40,927 nt of DNA. Origin: Desulfocapsa sp. (GTDB taxonomy: Bacteria > Desulfobacterota > Desulfobulbia > Desulfobulbales > Desulfocapsaceae). The stretch lies in NCBI GenBank assembly GCA_013426795.1, contig JACDZF010000006.1, forward strand, positions 1 to 40,927. Direction: 5' to 3'. Below are positions 15,633-25,082 of the stretch, piece by piece. The position numbers and the translations under genes were made by a program. Each line of letters starts with the position of its first letter. Position 1 is the stretch's first letter. The notes beneath the pieces were generated by a model, which searched no databases, had not been told where the DNA came from, and was given only the letters and a program-made list of their open reading frames with translations.

Positions 15633-18600
15633 ATGAGCGCCGGTTTTGTTCATCTGCACGTCCACACCCAGTACAGTCTCCTTGATGGTGCCATCAGAAT
15701 TCCTGATCTTCTCGACAAGTGTCGCGAATATGGGATGAATAGTGTTGCTGTGACTGATCATGGAGCCATGTACGGGGCCCTGGATTTTTATGTGAAGGCC
15801 AAAAAGGCGGGCATCAAGCCGATCATCGGCTGTGAGTTCTACATAGCCCCGGGCCATCGCGGAGAACGGAAAAAAGGACACTTTCATCTTGTCCTGCTGG
15901 CCATGAATTTTACCGGCTATAAAAACCTGATGAAAATGGCAGGCATTGCCCAGTTCGAAGGCTTTTACCACAAGCCGCGCATTGACATGGAAACCCTGAC
16001 CACCCATAACGAAGGCCTGATCGCCCTCACCGCCTGTCTCAAGGGCCAGATTCCCTGGCTTGTGGGTCAAAATGATCTGGCCGGGGCGAGGGAGAAGACC
16101 AGGGAATTTCTCGCCATTTTTGGCGACCGACTCTACTTTGAGCTCCAGGAAAACGGCATTGCCGAACAGGGCCCGGTGAATGACGGGATGAAAAAACTGG
16201 CCGCTGAGTTCGGAATCAAGACCGTTGCCACCAACGACTGTCACTACCTGCTGCAGGAGGATGCCCATGCCCATGAAGTACTCCTCTGTATCCAGACCAA
16301 CAACACCCTGAACGACGCCCGCCGTTTCAAGTTTTCCTCCAACGAGTTCTATTTCAAGTCGCCCGAGGAGATGAAAAAAAGGTTTCACCATACCCCCGAG
16401 GCCATCGCCTCCACCGTGGAGATTGCCGAACGCTGTAATATTGAAATCGGTTTTGGCGAGTATCATTTCCCCATCTTCCCGGTACCCGATGGGGAAACCC
16501 TTGAATCGATGTTTGCCAAGTCCTGTCAGGCCGGTCTCAAGGAACGATTCGCGGCCATGCGCAGCTCCGGCACACTCACTCCGACCATGGAAGATCACTA
16601 CAAAAAACGGCTGGCCCATGAGATTGAGGTGATTAACACCATGGGCTTCCCGGGATATTTTCTCATCGTCGCTGATTTTATCAACTGGGCGAAAAACCAG
16701 GGTATTCCGGTGGGCCCGGGGCGCGGATCCGGGGCGGGCAGCCTGGCTGCCTACTGCATGCGGATCACCAATATCGACCCCATTCCCTATGGTCTGCTCT
16801 TCGAGCGATTCCTTAATATCGAACGCAAGTCGATGCCTGATTTTGACGTTGATTTCTGTCAGGAGCGCCGCGGCGAAGTCATCGAGTATGTCCAGGAAAA
16901 GTATGGCGGCAAGTCCCATGTGGCCCAGATCCTGACCTACGGCACCATGAAGGCGCGGGCGGCCATCCGCGATGTGGGCCGGGCCATGGATCTTCCCTTG
17001 AACGAGGTGGACCGCATTGCCAAGCTGATTCCGGAAGAGCTGAAGATGACCATCAAAAAGGCCATTTCCGATGAGCCCCGTCTCCAGGATGCCGCCGATC
17101 GGGACCCCAGGATTGCCGAGCTGCTGAGTGTGGCCCAGGCCCTGGAGGGTCTGGCCCGGCACACCTCAACCCACGCGGCGGGAGTGGTGGTGGCCCCCGG
17201 CCCGATGGTGGATTTCCTCCCCACCTGCCGGGGAAAGGAGGGTGAGACCCTGACCCAGTATGACATGAAACATACCGAGATGACCGGGCTCATCAAGTTT
17301 GACTTTCTCGGCCTCAAGACCCTCACCGTCATCGACAAGGCGCTCAAGCATGTCAAGGCGGACATTGGCACCGATCTTGACATAGACACCATCCCCACGG
17401 ATGATATCAAGACCTATGACTTGCTCTGCAAAGGCGATGCCCTGGGTGTGTTTCAGCTGGAAAGTTCCGGAATGCGGGATTTGCTGGTGAGGATGGCACC
17501 CCGCCAGTTCAGCGATCTCATTGCCCTTGTCGCCCTCTATCGTCCCGGCCCACTGGATTCGGGAATGGTCAATGATTTTGTTGATACCAAGCATGGCCGG
17601 GCCACGGCGAACTATCCCCTGCCCCAGATCAAGCCTGTCCTGGAAGAGACCTATGGCGTCATCGTCTATCAGGAACAGGTCATGCAGATCGCCCATATCC
17701 TGGCAGATTATTCCCTGGGTGATGCCGACAACCTGCGCCGGGCCATGGGCAAGAAGATCTCCGAGGTCATGGACAAGGAAAAGGTCAAATTTATGGCCGG
17801 GGCCATAAAGAACGGTATTCCGGCGGACAAGGCCGAGGCGGTCTTTGATCTGATGGCAAAATTTGCCGGCTATGGGTTCAACAAATCGCACTCGGCCGCC
17901 TATGCCCTGATCTGCTACCAGACCGCCTATCTCAAGGCCCACTATCCGGCCCAGTTCATGGCAGCCCTGCTCTCCTGCGACATGAACAACACCGACAAGA
18001 TTGTTCTCTATATCAACGAATGCAGGGAGCACAAGCTTGAGGTGCTGCCGCCGGATATTAACGAATCGTTCTTTGATTTCAGCGTCAAGGATGACCGTAT
18101 TCGTTTTGGCATGGCCGCTGTCAAGAATGTCGGAGAATCTGCCCTGGAGTCGATCATACAGGAGCGTGAGGAGTCGGGCCGCTACACCTCCCTGGAGAAT
18201 TTCTGCAACCGCATCGATTCCCGGCGGGTCAACTCCCGGGTCATCGAGAGCCTGATCAAGGCCGGCGCCTTTGACTCCCTGGGCTGCAAGCGTTCCCAGC
18301 TTTTCGCCATCCTGCCCCAGGCGATGGAGCAGGCCAAGGCCGCCCAGCGGGATCGACTGAGTGGACAGATGTCGCTTTTTTCCCTCTCTCCCGTCACCGC
18401 CACCCAGGAGCTGAACGCCATCACCCTGCCCGACATTGCCGAATGGAGCGAGCTGGAGCGACTGGCCCATGAAAAGGAGACCGTGGGATTCTACATCACC
18501 GGTCACCCCCTCGATGAGGCCGTGCACGAGATCAGAACGGTCATTGACATCGAGATCGGAAAGCTCTCCGAATGGGGCGACGCCCAACCCGTGCGCGTTG

Positions 18601-19142
18601 GCGGACTTATCCGCACCTGCAAGCTGCTCAAGAGCAAAAAAGGCGACCCCATGGCCTTTATTACCGTGGAAGATATCCTCGATGCCGTGGAAGTGGTGGT
18701 CTTTCCTGAGGTCTATGCCCGTTCTCAGCATCTGCTCGCATCCACCGAACCGGTGATCGTACAGGGAACCGTTCAGAAGGATGAACGGGGTGCAAAAATC
18801 ATCGCTGAAGCCATCGATCCCCTCGCTGAAGCCCTGGAAAAATATACCGAATCAATCAATGTCAAACTGGAAGCGGCAGTGCTTACCCGGCCTCGTCTGG
18901 AGGCGCTGAAGAAGATTTGCTATCAATTCCATGGCTCCTGCCCACTGCTGCTGACCATCCATTTTCCCGGACACGGCGAGGTGGATATTGAAATTCTCAA
19001 GGATCTCACCATCCGGCCCTGCCGTGAGTTTTCCGCAAAGATGAATGAGACCCTCGGCTACTCGGCTCTTTCATTCATAAAAAAACCACTCCTTGCTCCT
19101 GCTCGCAAAAAATGGGCGAAGAAAAATGATGCCGGCGCCTAG
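15633..19142 (+). CDS. dnaE: DNA polymerase III subunit alpha
   Basis: The 1169-residue product is the replicative DnaE1-type polymerase. An N-terminal PHP domain (about 1-280) keeps what look like all nine metal ligands: His9, His11, Asp18, His43, Glu68, His85, Cys135, Asp202 and His204. The catalytic core has GPGRGSGAGSLAAY, the aspartates 403, 405 and 407 in PDFDVDFCQERR, and Asp557 in FDFLGLKTL. Fingers and beta-binding regions follow (YGFNKSHSAAYA), then an OB fold near residues 985-1070. The final 100 residues match the tau-binding tail region in position. The ribosome site before ATG 15633 is poor. It is transcribed from a 133-bp gap with no obvious promoter. Confidence 0.98.
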   Translation: MSAGFVHLHVHTQYSLLDGAIRIPDLLDKCREYGMNSVAVTDHGAMYGALDFYVKAKKAGIKPIIGCEFYIAPGHRGERKKGHFHLVLLAMNFTGYKNLMKMAGIAQFEGFYHKPRIDMETLTTHNEGLIALTACLKGQIPWLVGQNDLAGAREKTREFLAIFGDRLYFELQENGIAEQGPVNDGMKKLAAEFGIKTVATNDCHYLLQEDAHAHEVLLCIQTNNTLNDARRFKFSSNEFYFKSPEEMKKRFHHTPEAIASTVEIAERCNIEIGFGEYHFPIFPVPDGETLESMFAKSCQAGLKERFAAMRSSGTLTPTMEDHYKKRLAHEIEVINTMGFPGYFLIVADFINWAKNQGIPVGPGRGSGAGSLAAYCMRITNIDPIPYGLLFERFLNIERKSMPDFDVDFCQERRGEVIEYVQEKYGGKSHVAQILTYGTMKARAAIRDVGRAMDLPLNEVDRIAKLIPEELKMTIKKAISDEPRLQDAADRDPRIAELLSVAQALEGLARHTSTHAAGVVVAPGPMVDFLPTCRGKEGETLTQYDMKHTEMTGLIKFDFLGLKTLTVIDKALKHVKADIGTDLDIDTIPTDDIKTYDLLCKGDALGVFQLESSGMRDLLVRMAPRQFSDLIALVALYRPGPLDSGMVNDFVDTKHGRATANYPLPQIKPVLEETYGVIVYQEQVMQIAHILADYSLGDADNLRRAMGKKISEVMDKEKVKFMAGAIKNGIPADKAEAVFDLMAKFAGYGFNKSHSAAYALICYQTAYLKAHYPAQFMAALLSCDMNNTDKIVLYINECREHKLEVLPPDINESFFDFSVKDDRIRFGMAAVKNVGESALESIIQEREESGRYTSLENFCNRIDSRRVNSRVIESLIKAGAFDSLGCKRSQLFAILPQAMEQAKAAQRDRLSGQMSLFSLSPVTATQELNAITLPDIAEWSELERLAHEKETVGFYITGHPLDEAVHEIRTVIDIEIGKLSEWGDAQPVRVGGLIRTCKLLKSKKGDPMAFITVEDILDAVEVVVFPEVYARSQHLLASTEPVIVQGTVQKDERGAKIIAEAIDPLAEALEKYTESINVKLEAAVLTRPRLEALKKICYQFHGSCPLLLTIHFPGHGEVDIEILKDLTIRPCREFSAKMNETLGYSALSFIKKPLLAPARKKWAKKNDAGA

Positions 19143-19163
19143 CACCTTCCGCGGAGACATGCC

Positions 19164-21539
19164 ATGATGAACCCCAAATTCTGGAAAAACTGGACCATTG
19201 CCAGCAGAATCAGCGCGTTCATCTCGGCCGGGATTGTCATCGGCGCTGCCGTCTTCATCATGGGAGCGGCAAGGTATCTCAAAAGTGAGCACATCGACAC
19301 CTTTAGCAGACAGCAATTCGCCATCCTGCAGGCCCTGGCCATGCACCTTGACGCCGATCTCACGAGTAAGCTCAAGGTGATAAAACAGGCAGCGGATTCA
19401 ATCCCGCCACAACCCCTTGTCGACACCAGTGTCGCCCGCCAGCTTCTGGCCGACAATGCCGGGATTGCCCCACTCTTTGACCAAGGGCTGATGATTCTTG
19501 CCCCCGATGGCCGGCTTCTGGCTGAGCTTCCGGCCATCTCAGCGGATGGACAAAAAAAAGACCCCGCCTCAGCCCCATTCCATCAGCAGGCCGGAACGGC
19601 AGCCTGTCCCGTTGTCTCGAAGATTTTTTATTCACCTCAGTCCGACCATGGCCCCATGGTCGGACTGACGGCGCCGTTCCAGGACAGCCGGGGAAACATC
19701 GCCGGATACTTATGCGGCGGCATCAGCCTGAAAGGTGACAACCCACTGGCCAATATCGCCCGTCTCCAGATGGGAGGAAGGGGGGGGTATTACTCCCTTT
19801 TCTCAAAGGATCGAACCATCCTGGTCCATGGCGATGGCTCCAGGATCCTGCAGAAAGATCTTCCCGCGGGAACTGATCGCCTCTTTGACCAAATCCTCCA
19901 GGGATCGGACGGCAGCGGTGAGACCATCAGTGCCACGGGACAGGTTCTTCTGGCATCGTTTCAACATCTCCAGGCGGCCCCCTGGATCCTCGCCGTCCAT
20001 GTCCCCCGGCAGGAAGTCCTGGCCCCCTTTTCCGAAAAACTGGGTCTGCTCATCCAGATCATACTGCTTGGCGGCGCGGCGGCCATTCTCCTGTGCTGGC
20101 TGTTGCTCCCCTGTTTCCTGACAACCCTGAAGCGCTTTATCTGCCACATGAAGACAGAGGCCGGCACCGCGTCACCTTTTCAACATGACGGTGGCCCCGA
20201 ACTGACCCAGTTGACCACCATCTTCAACGATATGGTGGTCACAATGGATGAAACCCGGACCGAACTGGCGGCCAACGAGGAGTTGCAGCGCACCCTGCTC
20301 AACACCTCTCCTGATATTATCTCCTTCAAGGATGGTGAGGGCCGCTGGCTTCTGGCCAATAAGGCCAAGCTCGCCCTGTTTCACCTAGAGGACGTTGACT
20401 ACCGGGGAAAGAAGAGTTCTGAGCTGGCCGCCCTCAGCCCACTCTGTGCTGATGCCATCATGGCCCGTGAGATAGCTGATGAACAGGCGTGGCGTCATAG
20501 CACACTGCTCACCACAGAAGAGATCATCCCCACCCCCGACGATGGGGAACGGGTCCTTGAGATTATCAAGGCACCACTTTTTCATCCCGACGGAAGACGC
20601 AAGTCCATGGTCATCATCGGACGCGATATTACCGCCCGCAAGAAAAATGAAGACAAGCTGCGCAAACTCTCCATGGCCGTGGAACAATGCCCGGTTACCA
20701 TCCTCATCTTCGACACGAAAGGGAATATTGAATTCGTCAATCCCGAGTTTACCTACCAGACCGGCTACACCCTTGATGAGGCCTTGGGGAAAACCCCGCA
20801 GGCCCTTCTCAAGACTGAAGAGAATCCACCCGGGATCATCGACGAGCTCTGGCAGGCCATCGGCGCGGGGAAGATTTGGGAGGGTGACTTCTCTAATACC
20901 AAGAAAAATGGTGAAAAATTTATCGAACACGTTATCATCTCCCCCATTCGGAACAACAGGGGGAAAATCAGCCAGTATATGTCCATCAATGAGGATATTA
21001 CCGCCAAGAAGCAGTCCGATGAAATCATCTGGCGGCAGGCCAACTTTGACCATCTGACCAGTCTTCCCAACCGCAGGCTGTTTCTCTACCGACTCCAGGA
21101 AAGTATCCTCTATACCACCAGAGAAGACTCGTCTCTGGTACTGATGTTCCTTGACCTGGACCATTTTAAAGAGGTGAACGACACCCTGGGCCATGACTAT
21201 GGCGATATTCTCCTCATTGAGGCGGCGCGCCGCATAGTCGAGTGTGTGCGTGACACCGATACCGTCTCCCGTTTCGGCGGTGATGAATTTGTCCTGATGC
21301 TCACCCACATCGCCGTGGATGCGAAGATCGACAAGATCGCCAAAAAGATCCTCAGCGCCCTGAGCAACCCCTTTTATCTCAACAATGAAACGGCCTCTGT
21401 CACCGGCAGTATTGGAATAACCATCTGTCCGCAAGACGGGAACATCATCAGCACCCTGTTGAAAAACGCTGACCGGGCCATGTATCTGGCCAAGGAATCC
21501 GGGCGGAACTGCTGGCGCTCATTCACCGATCTGCCCTGA
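19164..21539 (+). CDS. membrane diguanylate cyclase: Cache-like sensor, two PAS domains, GGDEF
   Basis: This 791-residue protein would make c-di-GMP in response to an external signal. TM1 lies near residues 13-36, a Cache-like periplasmic domain spans about 40-290 and TM2 is at 293-318. Two PAS domains follow (starts near LNTSPDIISFKDGEG and VEQCPVTILIFDTKG), each with PAC-like ends (VIIGRDIT, MSINEDIT). The GGDEF domain begins at DHLTSLPNRR. The active-site GGDEF is residues 705-709, and an RxxD inhibitory site (RDTD) lies 5 residues before it, so product feedback is expected. No EAL domain is present. A GCGGAGAC ribosome site precedes ATG 19164. Confidence 0.95.
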   Translation: MMNPKFWKNWTIASRISAFISAGIVIGAAVFIMGAARYLKSEHIDTFSRQQFAILQALAMHLDADLTSKLKVIKQAADSIPPQPLVDTSVARQLLADNAGIAPLFDQGLMILAPDGRLLAELPAISADGQKKDPASAPFHQQAGTAACPVVSKIFYSPQSDHGPMVGLTAPFQDSRGNIAGYLCGGISLKGDNPLANIARLQMGGRGGYYSLFSKDRTILVHGDGSRILQKDLPAGTDRLFDQILQGSDGSGETISATGQVLLASFQHLQAAPWILAVHVPRQEVLAPFSEKLGLLIQIILLGGAAAILLCWLLLPCFLTTLKRFICHMKTEAGTASPFQHDGGPELTQLTTIFNDMVVTMDETRTELAANEELQRTLLNTSPDIISFKDGEGRWLLANKAKLALFHLEDVDYRGKKSSELAALSPLCADAIMAREIADEQAWRHSTLLTTEEIIPTPDDGERVLEIIKAPLFHPDGRRKSMVIIGRDITARKKNEDKLRKLSMAVEQCPVTILIFDTKGNIEFVNPEFTYQTGYTLDEALGKTPQALLKTEENPPGIIDELWQAIGAGKIWEGDFSNTKKNGEKFIEHVIISPIRNNRGKISQYMSINEDITAKKQSDEIIWRQANFDHLTSLPNRRLFLYRLQESILYTTREDSSLVLMFLDLDHFKEVNDTLGHDYGDILLIEAARRIVECVRDTDTVSRFGGDEFVLMLTHIAVDAKIDKIAKKILSALSNPFYLNNETASVTGSIGITICPQDGNIISTLLKNADRAMYLAKESGRNCWRSFTDLP

Positions 21540-21614
21540 TTCATCATGGCTTTAGAGGTCGATTTTGTCACGATGAGCCATAAATCAAACACGTCAACCT
21601 CCAACGAGTGAACC

Positions 21615-22463
21615 ATGTGGAAATCTAAGGATGTCTATTATCTGTCAGGAAGCACCGGCATCCTCGCAGAAGATCTGGGAAAGGCGCTGCTCTGTCAGTT
21701 TCCTGAGATCAGCTTCAATGAGGAAAAAATTCCCTTCATCCGCACCGAAAAGGATGCCTGGGTAGCCCGTGAGCTCATCCTCAAACAATCATCGGGCCGC
21801 CATCCCCTCGTCTTCTCCACCATCATGAGTCCCGAACTCATCGAGATTCTGGATGCACCGGAGATAGAGCTTTTCAATATCTGTGACAACTATCTCAACC
21901 GGCTGGCAGAACTTCTGGAGGCTGAACCGCTCCGGGAATCGGGCTTTTCCAGGCATCTGGATGATACCCATATGGCCAAACGGGTTTCCGCCATCCAGTA
22001 TTGCATCAACCATGATGACGGCTCCGCCACCAAGGATTATGACGAGGCTGAGGTTATCCTGCTCGGGGTTTCACGGTCCGGAAAAACGCCGATTTCGGTC
22101 TATCTGGCCACCCAGTTAGGGATTAAGACCGCCAATTATCCCCTGGTCTGTGACGATTTAAATACCTACAGCCTGCCTTCGGATATCATCCGAAATAAAA
22201 AACGGGTCATCGGACTTTCCACCACCCCGGAGATTCTCCATAATATCCGGGAAAAACGCTATAAGGGAAGCTCCTACGCCAGACTCGCCACCTGCGTCAA
22301 TGAGCTGAGTCAGGCGCACCAGATCTTTCTCAACTATGAGATTCCGGTCATCATGTCCGATGGTCGCTCCATTGAGGAGACGGCCACCCAGGTTGCCCAG
22401 GAACTGGCCCTCCGCAAAAAGTCCCATATCCACGCGAAGCCAAACCCTGAATCTGTTCTCTGA
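21615..22463 (+). CDS. ppsR: PEP synthase / pyruvate phosphate dikinase regulatory protein (kinase-phosphorylase)
   Basis: The 282-residue product belongs to the DUF299 family. These bifunctional enzymes inactivate PEP synthase or PPDK by ADP-dependent threonine phosphorylation and reactivate it by phosphorolysis, controlling pyruvate-PEP exchange. It opens YYLSGSTGILAEDLGKALL, has the P-loop GVSRSGKTPIS starting at residue 151 and the conserved YPLVCDD. A central FSRHLDDTHMAKRVSAI matches the family region. Length is typical (about 275). Its substrate enzyme is not in this window, so whether it targets PpsA or PpdK cannot be told. Confidence 0.94.
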   Translation: MWKSKDVYYLSGSTGILAEDLGKALLCQFPEISFNEEKIPFIRTEKDAWVARELILKQSSGRHPLVFSTIMSPELIEILDAPEIELFNICDNYLNRLAELLEAEPLRESGFSRHLDDTHMAKRVSAIQYCINHDDGSATKDYDEAEVILLGVSRSGKTPISVYLATQLGIKTANYPLVCDDLNTYSLPSDIIRNKKRVIGLSTTPEILHNIREKRYKGSSYARLATCVNELSQAHQIFLNYEIPVIMSDGRSIEETATQVAQELALRKKSHIHAKPNPESVL

Positions 22464-22559
22464 ATAGTCGGCCAAGGTTGGGAGGCGAGGTGAGTGGCTG
22501 CCGCCTTTTCCCCCCTGGCCTTTGACAACTCCATCATCCCTGCTCGTGAGGCATATTGT

Positions 22560-23381
22560 ATGACCGATTATCGGAAACTTGATCATCCGGAAGTCCTTTC
22601 CCATATCTTTTACCCCCGGCGGGAGGCGGTTACCCCCTTGCCTCCCGGGGCCTGTGATCTTACCATTACCGTGGAACCCGGGGTTACCATCGGCTGCCGG
22701 TTTCATATTGCCGATGTGTCCGCTCCCTGTATCCTCTACTTTCACGGCAACGGAGAAACCGTCAGCGACCTTGACATCATCGGCCAGCGGTACACCGGAG
22801 TCGGCATCAACCTCCTGGTCACCGATTATCGGGGATATGGCTGGAGCACTGGTCAGCCCAGCGTCACCGCCATGTTCAGAGACGGGGAGATCCTCTTTCA
22901 GGAGTCCAAAAAATGGATGGCGGAAAACGGCTGCACCGGCGCCCTGTTCCTAATGGGCCGCTCACTGGGGTCTGCCTGTGCCATTGATCTTGCAGTAAGG
23001 TTCGCGGATGAGATCAAAGGCCTCATCATCGAAAGCGGATTTGCCGACACCCTCCCCCTGGCATGCTCCCTGGGCCTGGACCCGAATGACCATGACCTTG
23101 CAGAGGAAGAGTGTTTTAACAATATGGCGAAGATATCACGGGTCACCAAGCCGACATTTATCCTCCATGGCGCCCTCGACGAGATTATACCAGCGGCTGA
23201 GGCTGAAAATCTCCAGGCCTTCTGTGGAGCTAAAAGCAAGGAGTTCCAGATTGTCCCCGGGGCAGATCACAACTCCATCATCGCTGTGGCCGGAAACCTC
23301 TATTTCCAGGCCATCAAGCGATTTATCGACAAGATCACCGGGGTCTCCTCCTGGCGAAATCGACGAAAAGCGGCAAAATAA
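22560..23381 (+). CDS. alpha/beta hydrolase (serine hydrolase)
   Basis: The 273-residue product shows a full alpha/beta-hydrolase core: the oxyanion loop FHGNGETV near residue 61, LVTDYRGYGWSTGQP, and the nucleophile Ser135 in MGRSLGSACA. The probable acid lies in HGALDEIIP and the histidine in GADHNSI. It resembles the cytosolic FrsA/BEM46-like group. ATG 22560 is preferred because a GTGAGG-type ribosome site lies just upstream and the family-like sequence starts there; the frame is also open from a GTG at 22494. No signal peptide is seen. The substrate is unknown. Confidence 0.87.
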   Translation: MTDYRKLDHPEVLSHIFYPRREAVTPLPPGACDLTITVEPGVTIGCRFHIADVSAPCILYFHGNGETVSDLDIIGQRYTGVGINLLVTDYRGYGWSTGQPSVTAMFRDGEILFQESKKWMAENGCTGALFLMGRSLGSACAIDLAVRFADEIKGLIIESGFADTLPLACSLGLDPNDHDLAEEECFNNMAKISRVTKPTFILHGALDEIIPAAEAENLQAFCGAKSKEFQIVPGADHNSIIAVAGNLYFQAIKRFIDKITGVSSWRNRRKAAK

Positions 23382-23540
23382 GCTGTATGATTTATAATGT
23401 TGAAGAGTTCCTTGCCCGTTGACCGGCCATGGACAGACACGACAAGGGCAGCTGTTTTATTTGAACGGGCCAGGGGCTCAAGCCCCCCGGGCAAATGGCC
23501 AGAGGACCTTTCATCTCACCCTAACGAAACGAACACATCC

Positions 23541-24416
23541 ATGACACGAACCCATTGCCGATCCCTTCTGTGCCTGATGCTTCTGCTCTTTCTTGCCTGT
23601 CTCAACGGCTGCGTCGCGGAAAACCCCGATTCCATGGAGACCAGCGAGATCGCTGCCCAATGCCCGGCGCCGCAATCCGATTCAGCCGCCGCTCAGAATC
23701 TCCTCCTTGCAGAGCCGGAGATTGCAGCCGACACCAAGGTGTTGCGAGTTGGCGTCTCCCTGAACAGGGCGCCCTTTATTTTTGAAAAAGATTGCAAGAT
23801 ACAGGGCCTGGATGCTGATCTTGCTTCGCAATTTGGACTCTTCAGCAACAAGACCGTTCACTTCGTCAAGGTACCAGCCTCCCTGGAAACCGAGGCCCTG
23901 TTGAAAAATCATATCGATATCCTTATGTCCGGTCGTAAGATTACCAGGGTTTTCAGCTCTCCCACGACGTTCAGTGAACCATACCTGCGATCCGGCCAAA
24001 TCCTTCTGGTCAGATCCCATGAAGCCCCACTCTTGTCCTCCGGTATCTACAATCTGCAAAATACCGGCTACACCTTTGGCGTCCTTCCCAACAGCGCCGG
24101 CGATCAATTTCTTGTCAAAAACATCCACGGCGTCAGGATCTTACGTTTCAAATCGGCAACCGGCGCGATCAAGGCCCTGGGAACTAAGAAGATTGATCTT
24201 TTCCTCCATGACGCACCGACCATCTGTTCCCATCCCCTGGTTACTCAATCGACCAAGCTGACCCCCATTTTATCCCTGGTGACGGAGGAATATATCGGCT
24301 GGGAGATGCGCAGGGATGACGAGGAATTGCGGCAGCAGATCAATACCTTTATCCGCCAGCGCAAGGCCGATGGATCGTTGCAGAAGACGATCAAGCAATG
24401 GATCCCCAACCTTTAA
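23541..24416 (+). CDS. extracellular solute-binding lipoprotein, family 3 (amino-acid-type)
   Basis: The start ATG 23541 opens a lipoprotein signal (SLLCLMLLLFLACLNGC, lipobox LNGC), giving 291 residues. The mature part is a periplasmic binding protein type II: VLRVGVSLNRAPFIFEKDCKIQGLDADL at the lobe-1 start, then IDILMSGRKITR and TFSEPYL in the hinge region, and the C-terminal IKQWIPNL. Family 3 binds polar amino acids. The frame is open further upstream to 23397, but that part has no signal-like features. No permease or ATPase is adjacent, so it is either an orphan binding protein or a sensor-like component. It overlaps the dCMP deaminase frame or ends just before it, depending on that gene's start. 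Confidence 0.85.
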   Translation: MTRTHCRSLLCLMLLLFLACLNGCVAENPDSMETSEIAAQCPAPQSDSAAAQNLLLAEPEIAADTKVLRVGVSLNRAPFIFEKDCKIQGLDADLASQFGLFSNKTVHFVKVPASLETEALLKNHIDILMSGRKITRVFSSPTTFSEPYLRSGQILLVRSHEAPLLSSGIYNLQNTGYTFGVLPNSAGDQFLVKNIHGVRILRFKSATGAIKALGTKKIDLFLHDAPTICSHPLVTQSTKLTPILSLVTEEYIGWEMRRDDEELRQQINTFIRQRKADGSLQKTIKQWIPNL

Positions 24417-24427
24417 TCTTTTCCAAC

Positions 24428-24964
24428 ATGATTGAGATGATACAAGACGAGAAACGCAGTGACTATCTTTCCTGGGACGACTATTTCATGGCGGTGGCCC
24501 TTCTCTCGGCCCAGCGCAGCAAGGACCCGAACACCCAGGTGGGCGCCTGTGTCGCCAATGAACAGAACAAGATTGTCGGGGTCGGCTACAATGGATTTCC
24601 CTGGGGATGTTCCGACGATGAGTTGCCCTGGGCCCGGGAAGGATCATTCCTGGACACCAAGTATCCCTATGTGTGCCACGCGGAGGTGAATGCGGTCCTC
24701 AACTCCATCGCCTATCATCTCAATAATTGCCGCATCTATGTGGGGCTCTTCCCATGCAACGAATGCACCAAGGTCATTATCCAGGCCGGGATCAAGGAGA
24801 TTGTCTATATGTCGGACAAGTATAAGGAGAGTGACACGGTGCGGGCCTCCAAGATGATGCTCGACCGGGCCGGGATCAGATACCGGCAGTTCAAGGGCAG
24901 TCGAGAGTCAATCACCATTGATCTGACCCATGCGCCGGATGTGGGAATAAAAAAGGAACAATGA
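24428..24964 (+). CDS. deoxycytidylate (dCMP) deaminase, animal-like
   Basis: The zinc enzyme converts dCMP to dUMP, feeding thymidylate synthesis. The zinc site is His84-Ala-Glu86 (VCHAEVNAVLN) plus Cys110 and Cys113 in PCNEC. Blocks DYFMAVALLSAQRSKDPNTQ, SDDELPW, LDTKYPYVCHAE and IIQAGIKE-YMSDKY match human DCTD as I remember it. The start is uncertain: ATG 24398 overlaps the upstream gene by 19 bp, while ATG 24428 or 24437 would give a length closer to DCTD; 24428 (178 residues) is used here. No clear ribosome site separates these choices. Confidence 0.93.
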   Translation: MIEMIQDEKRSDYLSWDDYFMAVALLSAQRSKDPNTQVGACVANEQNKIVGVGYNGFPWGCSDDELPWAREGSFLDTKYPYVCHAEVNAVLNSIAYHLNNCRIYVGLFPCNECTKVIIQAGIKEIVYMSDKYKESDTVRASKMMLDRAGIRYRQFKGSRESITIDLTHAPDVGIKKEQ

Positions 24965-25082
24965 GTACAATTGCTTTGCTGCCTGCCGGGGCCGGGGAGC
25001 ATGGCCTGAAAACCCCCAACCGGGATGGACGTCTTGGACAGCCCCCAATCCCCTGAACCTGCAAGCCTGCCGCCCCCGGGAT

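Noticed and set aside
15549-18731. Long minus-strand frames (537 and 521 residues) opposite dnaE
   Set aside because: dnaE is intact on the plus strand with all motifs. High third-position G+C readily produces such antisense frames.
23382-23540. Short inverted repeats (GCCCGTT/AACGGGC and GGGGCT/AGCCCC) as a terminator after the alpha/beta hydrolase gene
   Set aside because: No T-tract follows either, and the arms are short with a long loop in the first case; could be chance in G+C-rich DNA.
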